Assembly (NCBI GenBank): GCA_003427395.1
Contig: BFEA01000015.1
Span: forward strand, 4,567,584-4,631,583
Reading direction: 5' to 3'
Length of the DNA: 64,000 nt
Source of the DNA: Chara braunii
Taxonomy: Eukaryota; Streptophyta; Charophyceae; Charales; Characeae
Part shown: positions 33,759 to 44,230 of the stretch, one piece after another
Layout: each line of letters opens with the position of its first letter
How positions within the stretch are numbered: the stretch's first letter is position 1
The notes under the pieces: generated by a model
Databases searched by the model: none
The model's input: only the letters and a program-made list of their open reading frames with translations
What the model was told of the DNA's origin: nothing
Program-made: the position numbers and the translations under genes

Positions 33759-34295
33759 CTAAAGAACGACCTCACAAAGGGCGGGCTCGTCCTCTGCAAT
33801 CTCCTCAACCGGAGGAGGAGGAGGAAGAGGGTCAATCGGTTGAGTAGGGGCCGACGTCTCAGCATGATGAGCACTATCATATGCATGCACCGACATCCAA
33901 GCGTGCTCCAAGTGCTCGAGGGGCCCCAAAGTAGCCTCCTCATCAGGATAGCCCTTCCAACCCACAAGGTACTCAATGTGTGGAGGGGTATCGCCTACAA
34001 CTCGATGAGATACGATGTCGAAAATGACGAACTCCTCGTGATCGTCCACCATGATAGGTGGAGGGCATTCGTAAGGACGTCCGACAAATCGCTTGTACAA
34101 TCTGCGATAAGGATGTACTCGAGTTTGTCGAAGGTAATCAGACAACTCCACACGAAAGTTGACCGGACCAGAGACAGTATCAGAACCGACGGCCTGAAGT
34201 GTGCGGTATGGACCGAAGAAGCGACGCCTGAACTTGCGAAAGCGTATCCGCTTTGAGTTGCAAGTGACGGACATCGACGAGCTCATCTTCACCAA
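33759..34295 (-). pseudogene. Integrase C-terminus with GPY module and chromodomain
   Basis: 178 codons on the minus strand. Residues 19-70 (RFRKFRRRFFGPYRTLQAVG through VHPYRRLYKRF) form the GPY/F module of gypsy integrases. Residues about 88-135 are a chromodomain (EEFVIFDIVSHRV, then HIEYLVGWKGYPDEEATLGP), followed by a Pro/Glu-rich tail. Chromodomains direct integration to marked chromatin and define chromoviruses. The expected TWEP is TLGP, so one aromatic-cage residue is lost. This is the longest undisturbed piece of the element. Confidence 0.9.
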
Positions 34296-34559
34296 CTTTG
34301 AATGAGTGCTTCATTCGCAATCGGTTTGCTCGTGTGGTCATGCAAGTCTGGGAGACGACTAAACTCGCGTGTGCGCGCTTCATAATCGTCGTCATGTGTG
34401 TCATCCAAGCATTGGGCGGAGGACAACGAGTGTCTTTGCGCAACCACAAGGTCGAAGGAAGTCTGCGGGTATAGGAAGGTGGTAGTCGAGGTCGCAATAG
34501 AATGCTGATATCCCCATAGCTAGCGAAACGGCGTGGTTGTACGCGATATCCACGTGGGC

Positions 34560-35312
34560 TAAGTATAAGACTCAATATCGGTCATCCCTAATAAACTTGC
34601 GGAGGATATTACCTGAGAGTTTTGTTGGTGACCTTGTGTAGGTGTCTGACCATCCGTTCGAGGGTGCGATGAGAAGCGGAGCTAGGATCCGTATACCTTG
34701 TGTAGGTGTCGCCATAAAGTGCTGGAAAAACGCGGGTCACGGTTGTAGATAATGCTCTAAGGTAAGTCGTGATCTTTCACGAATCCATCAAATACGATGT
34801 CGACGACCTCACGAACGCTAATGCAATAGCGGCACGAGACAAAACGTGCACGTTTAGTGAAGCAATCACCAACGACTAAGATAGTATCATAACCACGCTT
34901 GGTGGGAAGGCGGAGAGGATCATCAAATCTATCGAGATGGACTGCCAACGACCGTCATGTATGGATAAAGACTCAAGTAACCCATACGGAAGGTTTGGTG
35001 GTTCGCATTGTTCACCTTCTGGTTCGTAGGATACTCATGGATGTGGCTCCTGATGAATTCATTGTTCTCGCGCCAGACGTATAGGCGGCAAAAACGAGCC
35101 AACATCTTGTGGAAGCCCATATGACCGGCAGTTGCCTGGTCATGGAACTTGGCTACGGCCTGGACACGAAGTTGTCCAATGGAGGAAACGCAGATATGTG
35201 GTTCTAGCTGACCAGATCTATCATGCCAGTACACGAGACCGTTCCCGGCAAGGGAGTACGAAAGAACGGTCTTGCCACGCCGCATTGTCGCGTGTATGTT
35301 GCAATAATCCAC
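34560..35312 (-). pseudogene. Gypsy integrase zinc finger and catalytic core
   Basis: The frame 35312-34929 carries FHDQATAGHMGFHKMLARFC, the His pair of the H2C2 finger, but the Cys pair has become Y..N (HEYPTNQK). The frame 34948-34757 reads KRGYDTILVVGDCFTKRARF, around the first catalytic Asp (ILVVVDRFTK in relatives), and VREVVDIVFDGFVKDHDLP. Further frames to 34560 show the NRDPRF block around the second Asp. Several stops separate these parts. It would join cDNA to the chromosome. Confidence 0.82.
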
Positions 35313-35473
35313 AAAGTGGCGTTATTGAATGTGATATGCATCGATAACTTACTGATCAACGGTGATGACGAAGGTGGCAGCAATATGGATGGGTTTCTGA
35401 TTGTGGGCAGAACGGCGGGACAAGGCATCAACGACGCGGTTCATTTCACCCTTGAAATACTTAGTAGTGAAAC

Positions 35474-36156
35474 TTAACTCGGATAAATCACGCCACCAGT
35501 CTGTCTGTCGACGGAAAAGTTTAGGCTTTGTGAGGAAAGTTTGGACAATAAAGTGTTTGTGCGCACCGTGAAGGACGTCTCCTGTAGATAATATCGTTGG
35601 TGTCGGGTAGCATAAACTACAGCGAGAACCTCACGTCCATCGGCAGTGTACAATATCTCGGCAGACAATAGCTGATGGGAGTAGAAACCGGTCGGGAATC
35701 CTCAGCACGATCCTCGACAGTCCCATCCTCTGCAATGGTCGGGGAGTAAGTGACGAGAGGACTGTTAGTGGAGAGAAGTGGTGGAGTGATAGGTATCAGT
35801 CGAGAAGCAGTGTCAGCAAGAGGGGGGGGGGGAAGTGGGGAACATGGGGAATAAGAGGAATCGGAAGGAGTAAGAAACATCTGAGAAAGTACAACTCCTA
35901 CTGTAAAATCTGATGCATCGGTGCTGACTATGAAGGGTCGATGGAAATCGGGGAGGCGAAAAACCGGCACATAAGTCACCGTTTTATTGAAGGCGCGAAA
36001 AACATACCCACAGAGGGGTGTCCAAAACCATAGCGGGTTCTTTCGGAGGAGGGTGGAGGTAAGGACGTAAGAGTAGCTGGTGTATCCTCGAATGAAGTCA
36101 CTGTAGTAACTCGTAAGGTAGACAAAACATAGGAATAGTTCACTCCGCAATAGCAA
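35474..36156 (-). pseudogene. Gypsy RNase H domain
   Basis: Frame 36156-35617 reads TYVPVFRLPDFHRPFIVSTD and ASDFTVGVVLSQMF, the start of the RNase H domain following the RT thumb. A Pro/Ser insertion follows, which also occurs in the 6.6-7.6 kb fragment. The next frame (35668-35474) reads SAEILYTADGREVLAVVYAT, RHQRYYL and FTVRTNTLLSKLSSQ. RNase H degrades the RNA template during cDNA synthesis. A frame change divides it. Confidence 0.85.
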
Positions 36157-36268
36157 TGATCTTCACGTCGTCCATGTGGAGACCCTGCTCAGATACATGG
36201 TGTCCTAAGAAGTCCACTTTGCGTTGGGCAAAGCGGCACTTACTGAGCTTGACCAAAAACTCGTGCTT

Positions 36269-37069
36269 TCATAAGCACTGACAATCGCAGAGGTGTCTGA
36301 GGTGGTCTTCTAAGGTACGACTGCAGACCAAAATGCCATCCAGGTACGCGAGAACATACTCTTCAAGGACGTCCCTAAAGATATCGTTCATCGTCGTCTG
36401 GAATGTGGAGGGTGCGTTGGTGAGGGCAAATGACATCATTGTGAACTCGTCGTGGCTGAAGCACAATCTAAAGGCAGTTTTCGATTGGTTCTCTTCTGTA
36501 ACGTGTATCTGGTGAAAACTGCTATGAAGATCGATCTTTGTAAAGAAGCGGTTACTTGCCATACAATCAAACGACTCATCCGCACGAGGCATGGGATAAC
36601 TGTTTTAAATCGTATAACGGTTATGGTTGCGGTAATCAACACATAGGTAGAGAGTTTCATTCACTTGGTGTGCGAAGAGGACGGGTCCACCCCTGGGAGA
36701 GTTACTGGGTTTAAAAAAACCCGGTCGAAGGAGCTCCTCAAACTGACGCTTGAGTTCCTTCGCCTCCGGGATCGAGAGTCGATAGGGTGCCTGAAGGTGG
36801 ACGTAATAGTCAAGCACGAGTTGGATAGAATACTCAACACCGCGTATTAGAGGGATCCTGTGGTACGAGAAATACAGGTAAAAAAAGTCGCGGTACTCTC
36901 GACTCAAGTCACAAATGGTGCGCTCTAGATCGGTCGGGAACCTCGTGAGTTCCTCAGCGTCTGCGTCATCACGAGACATATGTGTGAACTCTGCAGTAGA
37001 CGACATAGGAACCTTGTATGTCGAAGGGATATCCGCAGGCCGAGGGGAGGATGTAGAGATGGGGGTCAC
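36269..37069 (-). pseudogene. Gypsy reverse transcriptase
   Basis: Frame 37069-36605 ends with EYSIQLVLDYYVHLQAPYRL, a PEAKELKRQFEELL stretch, RGGPVLFAHQVNETLYLCVD and YRNHNRYT. After one stop, the frame 36592-36269 continues with FTKIDLHSSFHQIHVTEENQ (motif A), TAFRLCFSHDEFTMMSFALT and NAPSTFQTTMND (motif B). LAYLDGILVCS is motif C, where YLDD has become YLDG. The domain is otherwise well kept, with just one stop in the joined region. Loss of the second Asp makes it inactive. Confidence 0.92.
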
Positions 37070-37085
37070 AAAGATGGAGAAATGA

Positions 37086-37690
37086 TCACTGAGATCTGGC
37101 TCTGAGGAGGTGAGCTCGACGTCTGGACAGAGGGCATCTTAGCGAAGAAGATCTATGACGTTCACTAAGTAGAGGGTGACATCCTCCTAACGCAGGAAGT
37201 GAGCGAACTGGCGGGGGGTGGTGAAGGCAATCTATGGGTGAGACCCGAAAGGACAAGGGTCTTGGGAGGTAGGTCGAGAGAGGTGTCGCTCGTGGTACCA
37301 ATGAAGGAGACTCGATAGGTCTGACCACACTTCGTTTTGAGAACGAGCGTCTCGGTCGCCCATTCGGCCTATGTGCCTTGGAACTTGCAAGACCAGGGAG
37401 TGTGAAGGATAAAGTTATACCCAATCTCCAACACATCGAAGTACTATGTGGAGGAATGGTAGTGGTGAGACGCATGGGTACTATCCGGCAGCTGAAGGGT
37501 AAGTGAGAAGTGGAGGTCAGGGAGCGTCAGATCAAACAAGCGTTGCGTCTTGTTATCTCTGAGGGTAACGGGGATAGAAGAGCGAGACGCGGAGATAGCT
37601 AGACGAGTTTCCTCAACCACATGGGGGTGAATGAAATCTCCCTGCGAGCAAGAGTCTCAAACTCGGTACACCCTCATAGATGTCTTGAGG
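37086..37690 (-). pseudogene. Gypsy aspartic protease region
   Basis: One minus-strand frame from about 37680 reads MRVYRV, a stop, then DSCSQGDFIHPHVVEETRL. This fits the DSGASGDFI active-site segment of retroelement proteases with Gly changed to Cys. Downstream it continues DLTLPDLHFSLTLQLPDS and YFDVLEIGYNFILHTPW, equivalent to the family segment ending in ILGxxWL. It then runs to an acidic linker toward RT. The order (protease before RT) is as expected. The assignment rests on motif spacing and context. Confidence 0.65.
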
Positions 37691-37717
37691 CGAATGAGAA
37701 TGATAGGGAGGGTGCGA

Positions 37718-38194
37718 TCAGGGTCTGAGAGCAGAGCGAAGAGACGGCGAATGACGTTTACATGTCTCATGAGTCACTCTTAACGAGTCTGAAGAATGCT
37801 CAAATCCAGGAGAGAAGACACAACATCCTCGCGAGTCGCGAGCAAAGCACGAGTTGTGCGAATAGCGGGACGTGTCGGAAGTCGGAGGGGAAGGAGTGGA
37901 TGCAGCGGTACTTTTTTGTTTGTCTAAATAAGTAATCAGTTCGGATAATGACAAGAAACTAGTTGATGAGAATGGTTTTCGGCAAGAACGTCTCAGTGCA
38001 AGTAAGGCAGCGTCCTCAAACACCCGAATGTGACGCTTCAGATCTGTCGATGCAGAGGACCTCAGCCTTCGGGTTTGGGTGACCCGATCTAAGGTGTCAA
38101 GCGCCATAGCGGTCCTGAAGAAAGACAGTGAAATCCGTGAAAGTGGGACCCTCACTCGTATGGATGTGATGGGTATAATAACTCTCTCACGCAG
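37718..38194 (-). pseudogene. Gag-pol linker, unassigned
   Basis: An Arg/Ser-rich minus frame between protease and the inserted TIR element. It contains ALDTLDRVTQTRRLRSSAST and SLSELITYLDKQK. It should be the C-terminal part of gag, but no zinc knuckle is visible. Its apparent N-terminus (codons upstream of 38194) belongs to the inserted element, so that fusion is accidental. Confidence 0.4.
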
Positions 38195-38203
38195 TGACCT
38201 CGC

Positions 38204-39302
38204 CTGTGTTGCCGCGCGTTCGTTGAACGCGGGTTCTGCGTTCATTTTTTGAACGAGTTGAATGCGTGTTCAAAGAACGCGGGTGAACGCTCTGAACGCG
38301 AACGCGCAGAGCACCACCCACGTCGGGAGGCCCGTCGGGGGCGCTGGGGAGCGGCGGCGGTGCTTGGGAGGGTTGTGGGCAGTGTGGGGAGCGGCGGTGG
38401 TGCTTGGGGGGGGGTTGTGGGCCAATGCCGCAGGCGAAAAGGGCAAAAAAAAAAAAAAAAATAAATAAATAAATAAAGGATAAGGGACGTGCGCAATCCG
38501 AGTTATTTCAACACGTGGCTTTGTGTTTCTTGTTAAATGACGTTCGTCTTCNNNNNNNNNNNNNNNNNNNNNNNNNNNNNNNNNNNNNNNNNNNNNNNNN
38601 NNNNNNNNNNNNNNNNNNNNNNNNNNNNNNNNNNNNNNNNNNNNNNNNNNNNNNNNNNNNNNNNNNNNNNNNNNNNNNNNNNNNNNNNNNNNNNNNNNNN
38701 NNNNNNNNNNNNNNNNNNNNNNNNNNNNNNNNNNNNNNNNNNNNNNNNNNNNNNNNNNNNNNNNNNNNNNNNNNNNNNNNNNNNNNNNNNNNNNNNNNNN
38801 NNNNNNNNNNNNNNNNNNNNNNNNNNNNNNNNNNNNNNNNNNNNNNNNNNNNNNNNNNNNNNNNNNNNNNNNNNNNNNNNNNNNNNNNNNNNNNNNNNNN
38901 NNNNNNNNNNNNNNNNNNNNNNNNNNNNNNNNNNNNNNNNNNNNNNNNNNNNNNNNNNNNNNNNNNNNNNNNNNNNNNNNNNNNNNNNNNNNNNNNNNNN
39001 NNNNNNNNNNNNNNNNNNNNNNNNNNNNNNNNNNNNNNNNNNNNNNNNNNNNNNNNNNNNNNNNNNNNNNNNNNNNNNNNNNNNNNNNNNNNNNNNNNNN
39101 NNNNNNNNNCTTTCGGGGTTTGTTGAACGGGGCCCACCACCCCGTATTTCGCAACGCGCGCGCGCGCCCCCCGGGGTCGCGTTCAATTTTTTCGCGCCAC
39201 GTGGCGCGCAGCGTGTTTGAACGTGATTGAACGCGGCCCCGGGGGTATGAACGCGCGCGTTTGAACGTGAACACACGTTCAGCGCGTTCAGCCGGTTACA
39301 CA
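38204..39302. mobile_element. TIR DNA transposon inserted in gag, with gap
   Basis: A 9-bp direct repeat, TGACCTCGC, is present at 38195-38203 and 39303-39311, as from target duplication. The ends are loosely inverted (TGTGTTGCCG on the left, TGTGTAACCGG when the right end is reverse-complemented). The subterminal zones are packed with GAACG/GAACGCG words in both orientations, resembling the organisation of the 10.9-kb hAT-like element. Superfamily is uncertain: 8-bp plus one coincident base would fit hAT, 9-bp would fit Mutator. Confidence 0.6.
38552..39109. other. Assembly gap (558 N)
   Basis: N-run inside the TIR element. As at 11080, the break falls in the GC-rich interior. ORFs crossing it are artefacts. 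Confidence 0.99.
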
Positions 39303-39311
39303 TGACCTCGC

Positions 39312-40850
39312 GATTTAGTTGTGAGCGTAGAGCACCACAACTTATGAATAGTGTGTGTTAGTGCTAGTGCGCACTTAGCTGCCTGCAACCAATGCGACAC
39401 ACAAAATGTACCATCATAGTCGGGTATATCCGACAAACGCACGAGGGGGGGACCAATATGCTAACTGCGAGGGAGAGAGGTTGAGATGCCTGCACTGCAA
39501 CGACAAAAATCGGGGGCGGTGCAGGGGTAGAAGTGAGAGCAACTTGGTGGCAAAAGGTCCAGCAAAGTGGAGGCAACGACCGCAGTTAGCTGTGATTTAA
39601 AGGTGAGGTAGGAGGGTAGAGGCGGAGGAGTCGGTCGAACGAAGCAAGCCTGCAAGACCGAAGTGGAAGGGGTAATAAAGGAAGATGAAGCCTGAGAACC
39701 GCCATTTCGTCAAAACGGACATTTTATACTTTTTGAACGAAATCAAAACTGTGTTTTTTTGCCCAAATCAGGTCCAATTTTTGGCTCCTGGGGCTCCCGT
39801 GTTCTAGGAACGTCGGACCCCCAGGAGCCAAAAATTTGGACATGATTTTGGCCAAAAACGCAGTTTTTATTTTGTTCATAAAATATAAAATGTTCGTTTT
39901 GACGAAATGGCAATTTGAGCAGTCTTTGAAGGGTGATGTTATCTCAGGGGGAGTATCCCCGCCTGGATCTGCATCAGGGTGGCCTACCAGGAAGCCACTC
40001 GTTGGATGCGTAGGGTTGGAGGTGGAGGAGTAGGAGAGAGTATCCTAGTGGGGGGGAAAGTGACAAACTATAGGTTGCCCTGAGGTGGGAGTAAGAAGAC
40101 AGGAAGAAGAGGTTTAACTCTGAGCCGTAATGCCGTGACCGGTGCAGAAAGTTGGGAAGCAACACCGGTATGGATAGATGACACTGCATGGCCAGATACC
40201 GGTATCTAGGTGGCAGGACTTACGGCAATGGTCGAAGCGGCTGGGAAGGTGGGGGCCGATAAAAATATTGCAACAGACGAGGTGGTCAGGGCGATAGCGA
40301 CACTCACCACTATGGAGGGGGAGTGTTGGGTCTGACTGCGGAGGAGGAGGAACCACCACGTCTCTGTGTTTGGAGTCTTAGGGAACCGGCCTGTGAGCCG
40401 GTAGGGGAAAAAAAATGGGAGCGGTGGGGGAAATGGGGAGAGAACCCTTGAGGCGGTAGATGTCAAAGGTGAGCGCGTTGATTTGCATTTGCATGGGTGC
40501 AAGCGCATCAAGCCGTACCTGCATCAATGTACGAAGGGACGCAAGGACGGTCTCAAGGTCCCTAGGGGCGAGGGTCTGTGCAGCCAGCTGAACGGGCGCT
40601 TGAGAGGTGGATGGTGTCAGAACGAGCTTTTTGGGCGTACTCCCATCTGCGTACGGTCGAGGGAAGGGGGTAGACATGGCAGGAGGTGGAGAGATAGGTG
40701 GGGAAAGAGGTGGGGGAAGAGATGGACTAGTTTATGGGGAAAGTGGTCCACCGGTAAGAGGGAGGGGACCACGGGAGCGAAGTGCGTAGTCATAAGTAGG
40801 CTCACCCCGTGACCAGTGGGTCGTGCGTGAGAAGGTGGCCCTAAGCCGGT
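39312..40850 (-). pseudogene. Gag-like region of the gypsy element
   Basis: The frame 40677-40378 is the clearest: SQAPVQLAAQTLAPRDLETV, then LASLRTLMQVRLDALAPMQM, QINALTFDIYRLKGSLPIS. This is a helical, Gln/Leu-rich segment as in gag N-termini. Below 40360 the frames are Cys/His-rich but do not form a canonical CCHC. The foldback at 39701-39911 interrupts this part. Assignment to gag is by position upstream of protease. Confidence 0.45.
39701..39911. mobile_element. 211-bp foldback MITE
   Basis: The left arm starts GCCATTTCGTCAAAACG and the right arm ends CGTTTTGACGAAATGGC. The arms pair over about 95 bp each (also TTTTTGGCTCCTGG with CCAGGAGCCAAAAA), leaving a short centre at about 39806. 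No clear target duplication was found. It lies inside the gag remnant. Confidence 0.88.
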
Positions 40851-40999
40851 CGAAGGGAGAGCATCCGTTCGGGTCCAGTGTGCCCGACGGGGGGAGCCAA
40901 GAAAGGAAGGGGGTTACGAGAACCCTAAACCCTAGAAAAACCCTAAGAAAACCCTATCCAAGTTTAAAGGGGAATTGGGTGGAGTAGTGGCAATCCAAT

Positions 41000-41747
41000 C
41001 AAGGTGAAAGAGTAACAACCATGCAGGGGGGAAGGAAGAGGGGGGGAGAGGGAAAGTGAATTTTTGACATAAAAATAGAACAAAAATAATAATAATAATA
41101 AATTAAAAAATATATAAGTCAAGGGTGAAGAGAAAAGGATTTTTTCTTTTTTTTAATTTTCGGCCACCACCCATGGGGTCAAAACGCGCCAAGAGAAGAG
41201 GAAAAGCCAAGAGAAGCACATTAACTTTCAAAATATCGCAAAAATCAATTTTTTTAGAAAAATAAATAAATAAATAAAAAATAAGGAGGTGGAGGAGAGT
41301 GAAGAGAAAACTAAGTTTTGAATTTTTCACAAATTTCGGTAGCATTTCGTTACCCCCATAGGATCGAAGTGTTCCATCAAAGAAAATGAATGAAAATATT
41401 TTGCCAACACTTCGTTACCCCCAAAGGGTCGGAATTTGCTGAAAAAAGACTAAGCAAAAAAGAGAAACTTTTTGGCACCACTTCGTTTCCCCCAAGGGGA
41501 CAAAGTGTGCGCCGAAGCAAGAATGGCTAAGTCATAACCAGATTTCAGGGTGTTGCAACAAAATTTGGATTTATTCATAATATTATAAAATAATAAATAT
41601 TAAATAAATAAATTTAAAAAAAAAAAATGAGAAGATAATTCGAATTATTTTTTGGAAGAAAAAATAAAAAAAGAAAAAGTCAATCGAAGAGAAAGAGAAA
41701 ATAAGAAAAAGAAAAAAATTCAAAATTGGAGAGGAAAGGGGTGAAAA
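41000..41747 (-). other. Gypsy leader, A/T-rich, with hairpin repeats
   Basis: Untranslated leader between primer-binding site and gag. A/T-rich with AAT and AAAT runs. Four related inverted repeats lie at 41161-41190, 41341-41372, 41404-41437 and 41474-41511 around a core like ACTTCGTTACCCCCAAAGGG. The 41474 copy pairs GGC, CACTT and CCCC with GGGG, AAGTG and GCC. Confidence 0.6.
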
Positions 41748-42675
41748 AGAGGTGAGAATAGCGAAAGTGAGGAAAGGAATATAGATTTGAGATGGCAGAT
41801 GAGGGGGATGATGGGGTTGGAGTAGGAGGAAGAAGGGGGAGGAAGGGTGATAAAATGAGAGAAAAAAGGATGAGAAAGATGGAGAGGAGAAGAGAAGATA
41901 ATTGGTGGAAGTGAGTGAGTGACTGAGTGAGGAGGAGAGGGGAGAAAAAGATGGCGGAAGATAGTGGAAAGTGAGAGGTATGATACAACGGTAGGAAAGG
42001 AATGGAGAGAAGTGGAAAAAAGAAGAGAGGAGAGTGGCGTAGGGTGAGAGATTAGTGGTACGGTTAGAAAAAATGATTAGAGGGTGGAGTGGAGAGAAAG
42101 AAAAGGGTTGGGAGAAAGTGAATTAGTGAGTAGGAAGTGATACCAGGCTCTTGGTTGACCAAGAGCAGACAAGGTCATTAGGATCCATAGGATCTTGGCC
42201 TTCAAGGTGATAGCAGTCTACTACTGCAGCAGAAAAATAATAATAAAATAATATAGGGTTGGTTGAGATCTTGATCAATCACCCTGATTGCACAATTGCG
42301 CAACCACCTAGCCAGGGACGTCTTCACTGCTGCCAAACTGTCGCTGAAGCAGTAGGAAAAAATAATAATAATAATAATAATAATAATCTGGGTGTGCTGA
42401 AAGTTTGATCAGCCACCGAGATCCCACTGTAGTGCAGCCTCCTAGCCAGGGGGGTCTTCCAGACCCTCAACAAGATGTCACGTGGCACTGCAGATGGTCA
42501 CGTGCGCAGGCAGCAACAACCACGACTCGGGGTTGAGGAGGGGCCAATTAGCAGCCCACCCGCTACTGTCCTAGTGGTTGTTCCTCGCCGCTCCTTGACG
42601 GGAGGGAGGGAGCGGGGGTAAATAGCTGGTGTGACACTCTTCAACATCAACATGCAACGTTATTTGTTCATACTG

Positions 42676-42755
42676 TAGCTTTGGCCAGTGTGTTAAAGCA
42701 CTAACTACACACACGCGTGAGCAGCAGCTGCCAGGTTCAAACCTTAGCAGTTGCA
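42676..42755 (+). repeat. tRNA-like (SINE-type) sequence
   Basis: TGGCCAGTGTG at 42682 fits the pol III A box at 9 of 11 positions. GGTTCAAACCT at 42734 (GGTTCAAACCC in the second copy near 51340) fits the B box at 9-10 of 11. The distance is about 52 bases. It is shared by both 2.3-kb repeats, so it predates their duplication. Confidence 0.45.
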
Positions 42756-43035
42756 CTCCCGGATCTTGGTAATATATAATTTGAGAGGGAGGCGGGGCGG
42801 GGCGGGGCGGTGGGGCAGCATGGGCACGTGACGTGCGACGACCTTGGCCTTGACGTTTGCTCGCACATGTCATGACGGTGCTCTCCTTTTTCGCCACGTG
42901 TACGTCTTTAGGCGTTGCGGCTTTTCCCTCGTTTCTCGTCTTTTTGCTCCGAAAATTGGCTAAAATACTGACAGCGAGATTACACATTTTTTCCAGACTT
43001 GCGGAAAGGGGTGGGGGGAGCGGGGACCGTTCACA

Positions 43036-43046
43036 CTCTGATACCA
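43036..43046 (-). other. Primer-binding site, initiator tRNA-Met type
   Basis: The minus strand reads TGGTATCAGAG one base after the LTR terminus CACA. This is the usual plant gypsy primer-binding site, complementary to tRNA-Met. The second copy has TAGTATCAGAG at 51647-51637. It fixes the LTR boundary and the element's orientation. Confidence 0.8.
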
Positions 43047-44055
43047 GTGTGACGGACCCATCAGAATGGTGGTCCGTCGGGATCAAGATGAAGGGATGAG
43101 CATGGCAGAGATGGGGATGAGCTGGAAGGGACAGCACAACTCCAACACAGACTCAACACGGACGTACTCCAAACCATGCAAATGAAGAAAAAGATTGAAA
43201 ACAGACTGTTGTTATGATATACCCCTAGCGGAATGACAAGAGTGGATTGGACTGGCCTGGTACCGACAATGGTAACGGGCAGGATGATTGGACAGGATTG
43301 AATGAGCACACGACCTGTGCGGTCAGGCCACGACCAAGTCCGACAGGCCTGATAGGCAAAATAGCCAGATAGCCCTGGCTCTAGGCCATGGCAGCTTAAG
43401 GCACGTTGCAGCCACTTAAAGGATGTAATCTTTGCAGTCTTGTATTTGGTCTCGTACAACCAGCGGATGGGTTTAGGGGCAATGACAATTAGTATTGAAA
43501 TGTTTTTGCCACCAGTCGTTCACCATGTCCCGCCGGTTCCGTCTAATTCTCAACATCCGGTATGTCACCTTGATAGTGAGCTTAGAGAGTTGTTGAGATT
43601 TGGGGTTTATGGCTCAGGATTGCATGGCCTTGTAGGGTTCCATTCCACTTCCATTGGGGCGAGGGGCAACTCTTAAATCAGGGTATTGGAATGGAATGCC
43701 GATTGTTCTAATCCTTTCCCTACCACCCTGACTGGATGAAGTCGATCCTTGTCAATTCACTCAAACAGACTGCTGGTCACTCCTAGTTGTCCCTCTCTCC
43801 CAAGAGCGTAATGCTCCACCAGCACACCATCTAGGCGTACTTGGTGGATCAACCTCATTCGTGTTAGGTTATACTTCTTACGCAATCCAATCTCCTTCTC
43901 GTAATGTCGGTCCTTTGTGCAGAATAGGAAGCCAGGCAAGCGGCACGACTTATAAAATTTATTCCAAGGCCAGTTCAATAAGGTGGGAGTCAACCCATTT
44001 TCTAGCAAATGATGTTCCCCACCAATAGATGGAGCCCCCCCTAGGTGTTCGCAGT

Positions 44056-44230
44056 ATCCGCTCTTACCAACACCACTAGCACTGGAGGGGCTTGTTAAAA
44101 AAAAAAAAAAAAAAAAGGTGGGAGTCAAGTTTACCGTAGTTTTGTCAGAGTCGAACAAGATGGACCGAACGGCTGCCAGACAGCGTTCAGCCAAACAAGA
44201 ACTTTTAACGTTTTTTTCCATTTCCTTTAG
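44056..44230. other. Junction with A-run
   Basis: End of the 2.3-kb repeat, then an A-run at about 44097-44116 followed by a second copy of AGGTGGGAGTCAA (also at 43981). This suggests a small duplication or a retroposition scar at the border of the Penelope-like element. Confidence 0.5.

Larger units (their letters stand above)
32628..44055 (-). mobile_element. Ty3/gypsy chromovirus, about 11.4 kb, with nested insertions
   Basis: Minus-strand order from high to low coordinates: LTR (44055-43048), primer-binding site (43046-43036), long leader (43030-41000), gag-like region (40850-37718), protease, RT, RNase H, integrase, GPY module plus chromodomain, then the other LTR (about 33700-32628). 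The LTR ends share at least 360 bp (32628-32990 with 43048-43410). All genes are broken. A TIR element and a foldback MITE lie inside the gag region, so the provirus is older than both. Confidence 0.8.
41748..44055 (-). repeat. 2.3-kb repeat, copy 1 (gypsy LTR plus leader)
   Basis: Aligns throughout with 50370-52655 in the same orientation, with small indels and several percent substitutions. It holds a GA-rich stretch (41748-42130), a (AAT)n region at 42363-42391, a tRNA-like piece (42676-42755), the primer-binding site (43036-43046) and the LTR. A minus-frame peptide near 43960-43757 (LPGFLFCTKDRHYEKEIGL) is conserved in both copies, function unknown. Confidence 0.9.

Noticed and set aside
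40921-40960. Telomere-like CCCTAAA units
   Set aside because: Only one or two exact units among variants such as CCCTAGAAAA, at the edge of the gypsy gag; too short and degenerate for an interstitial telomere.
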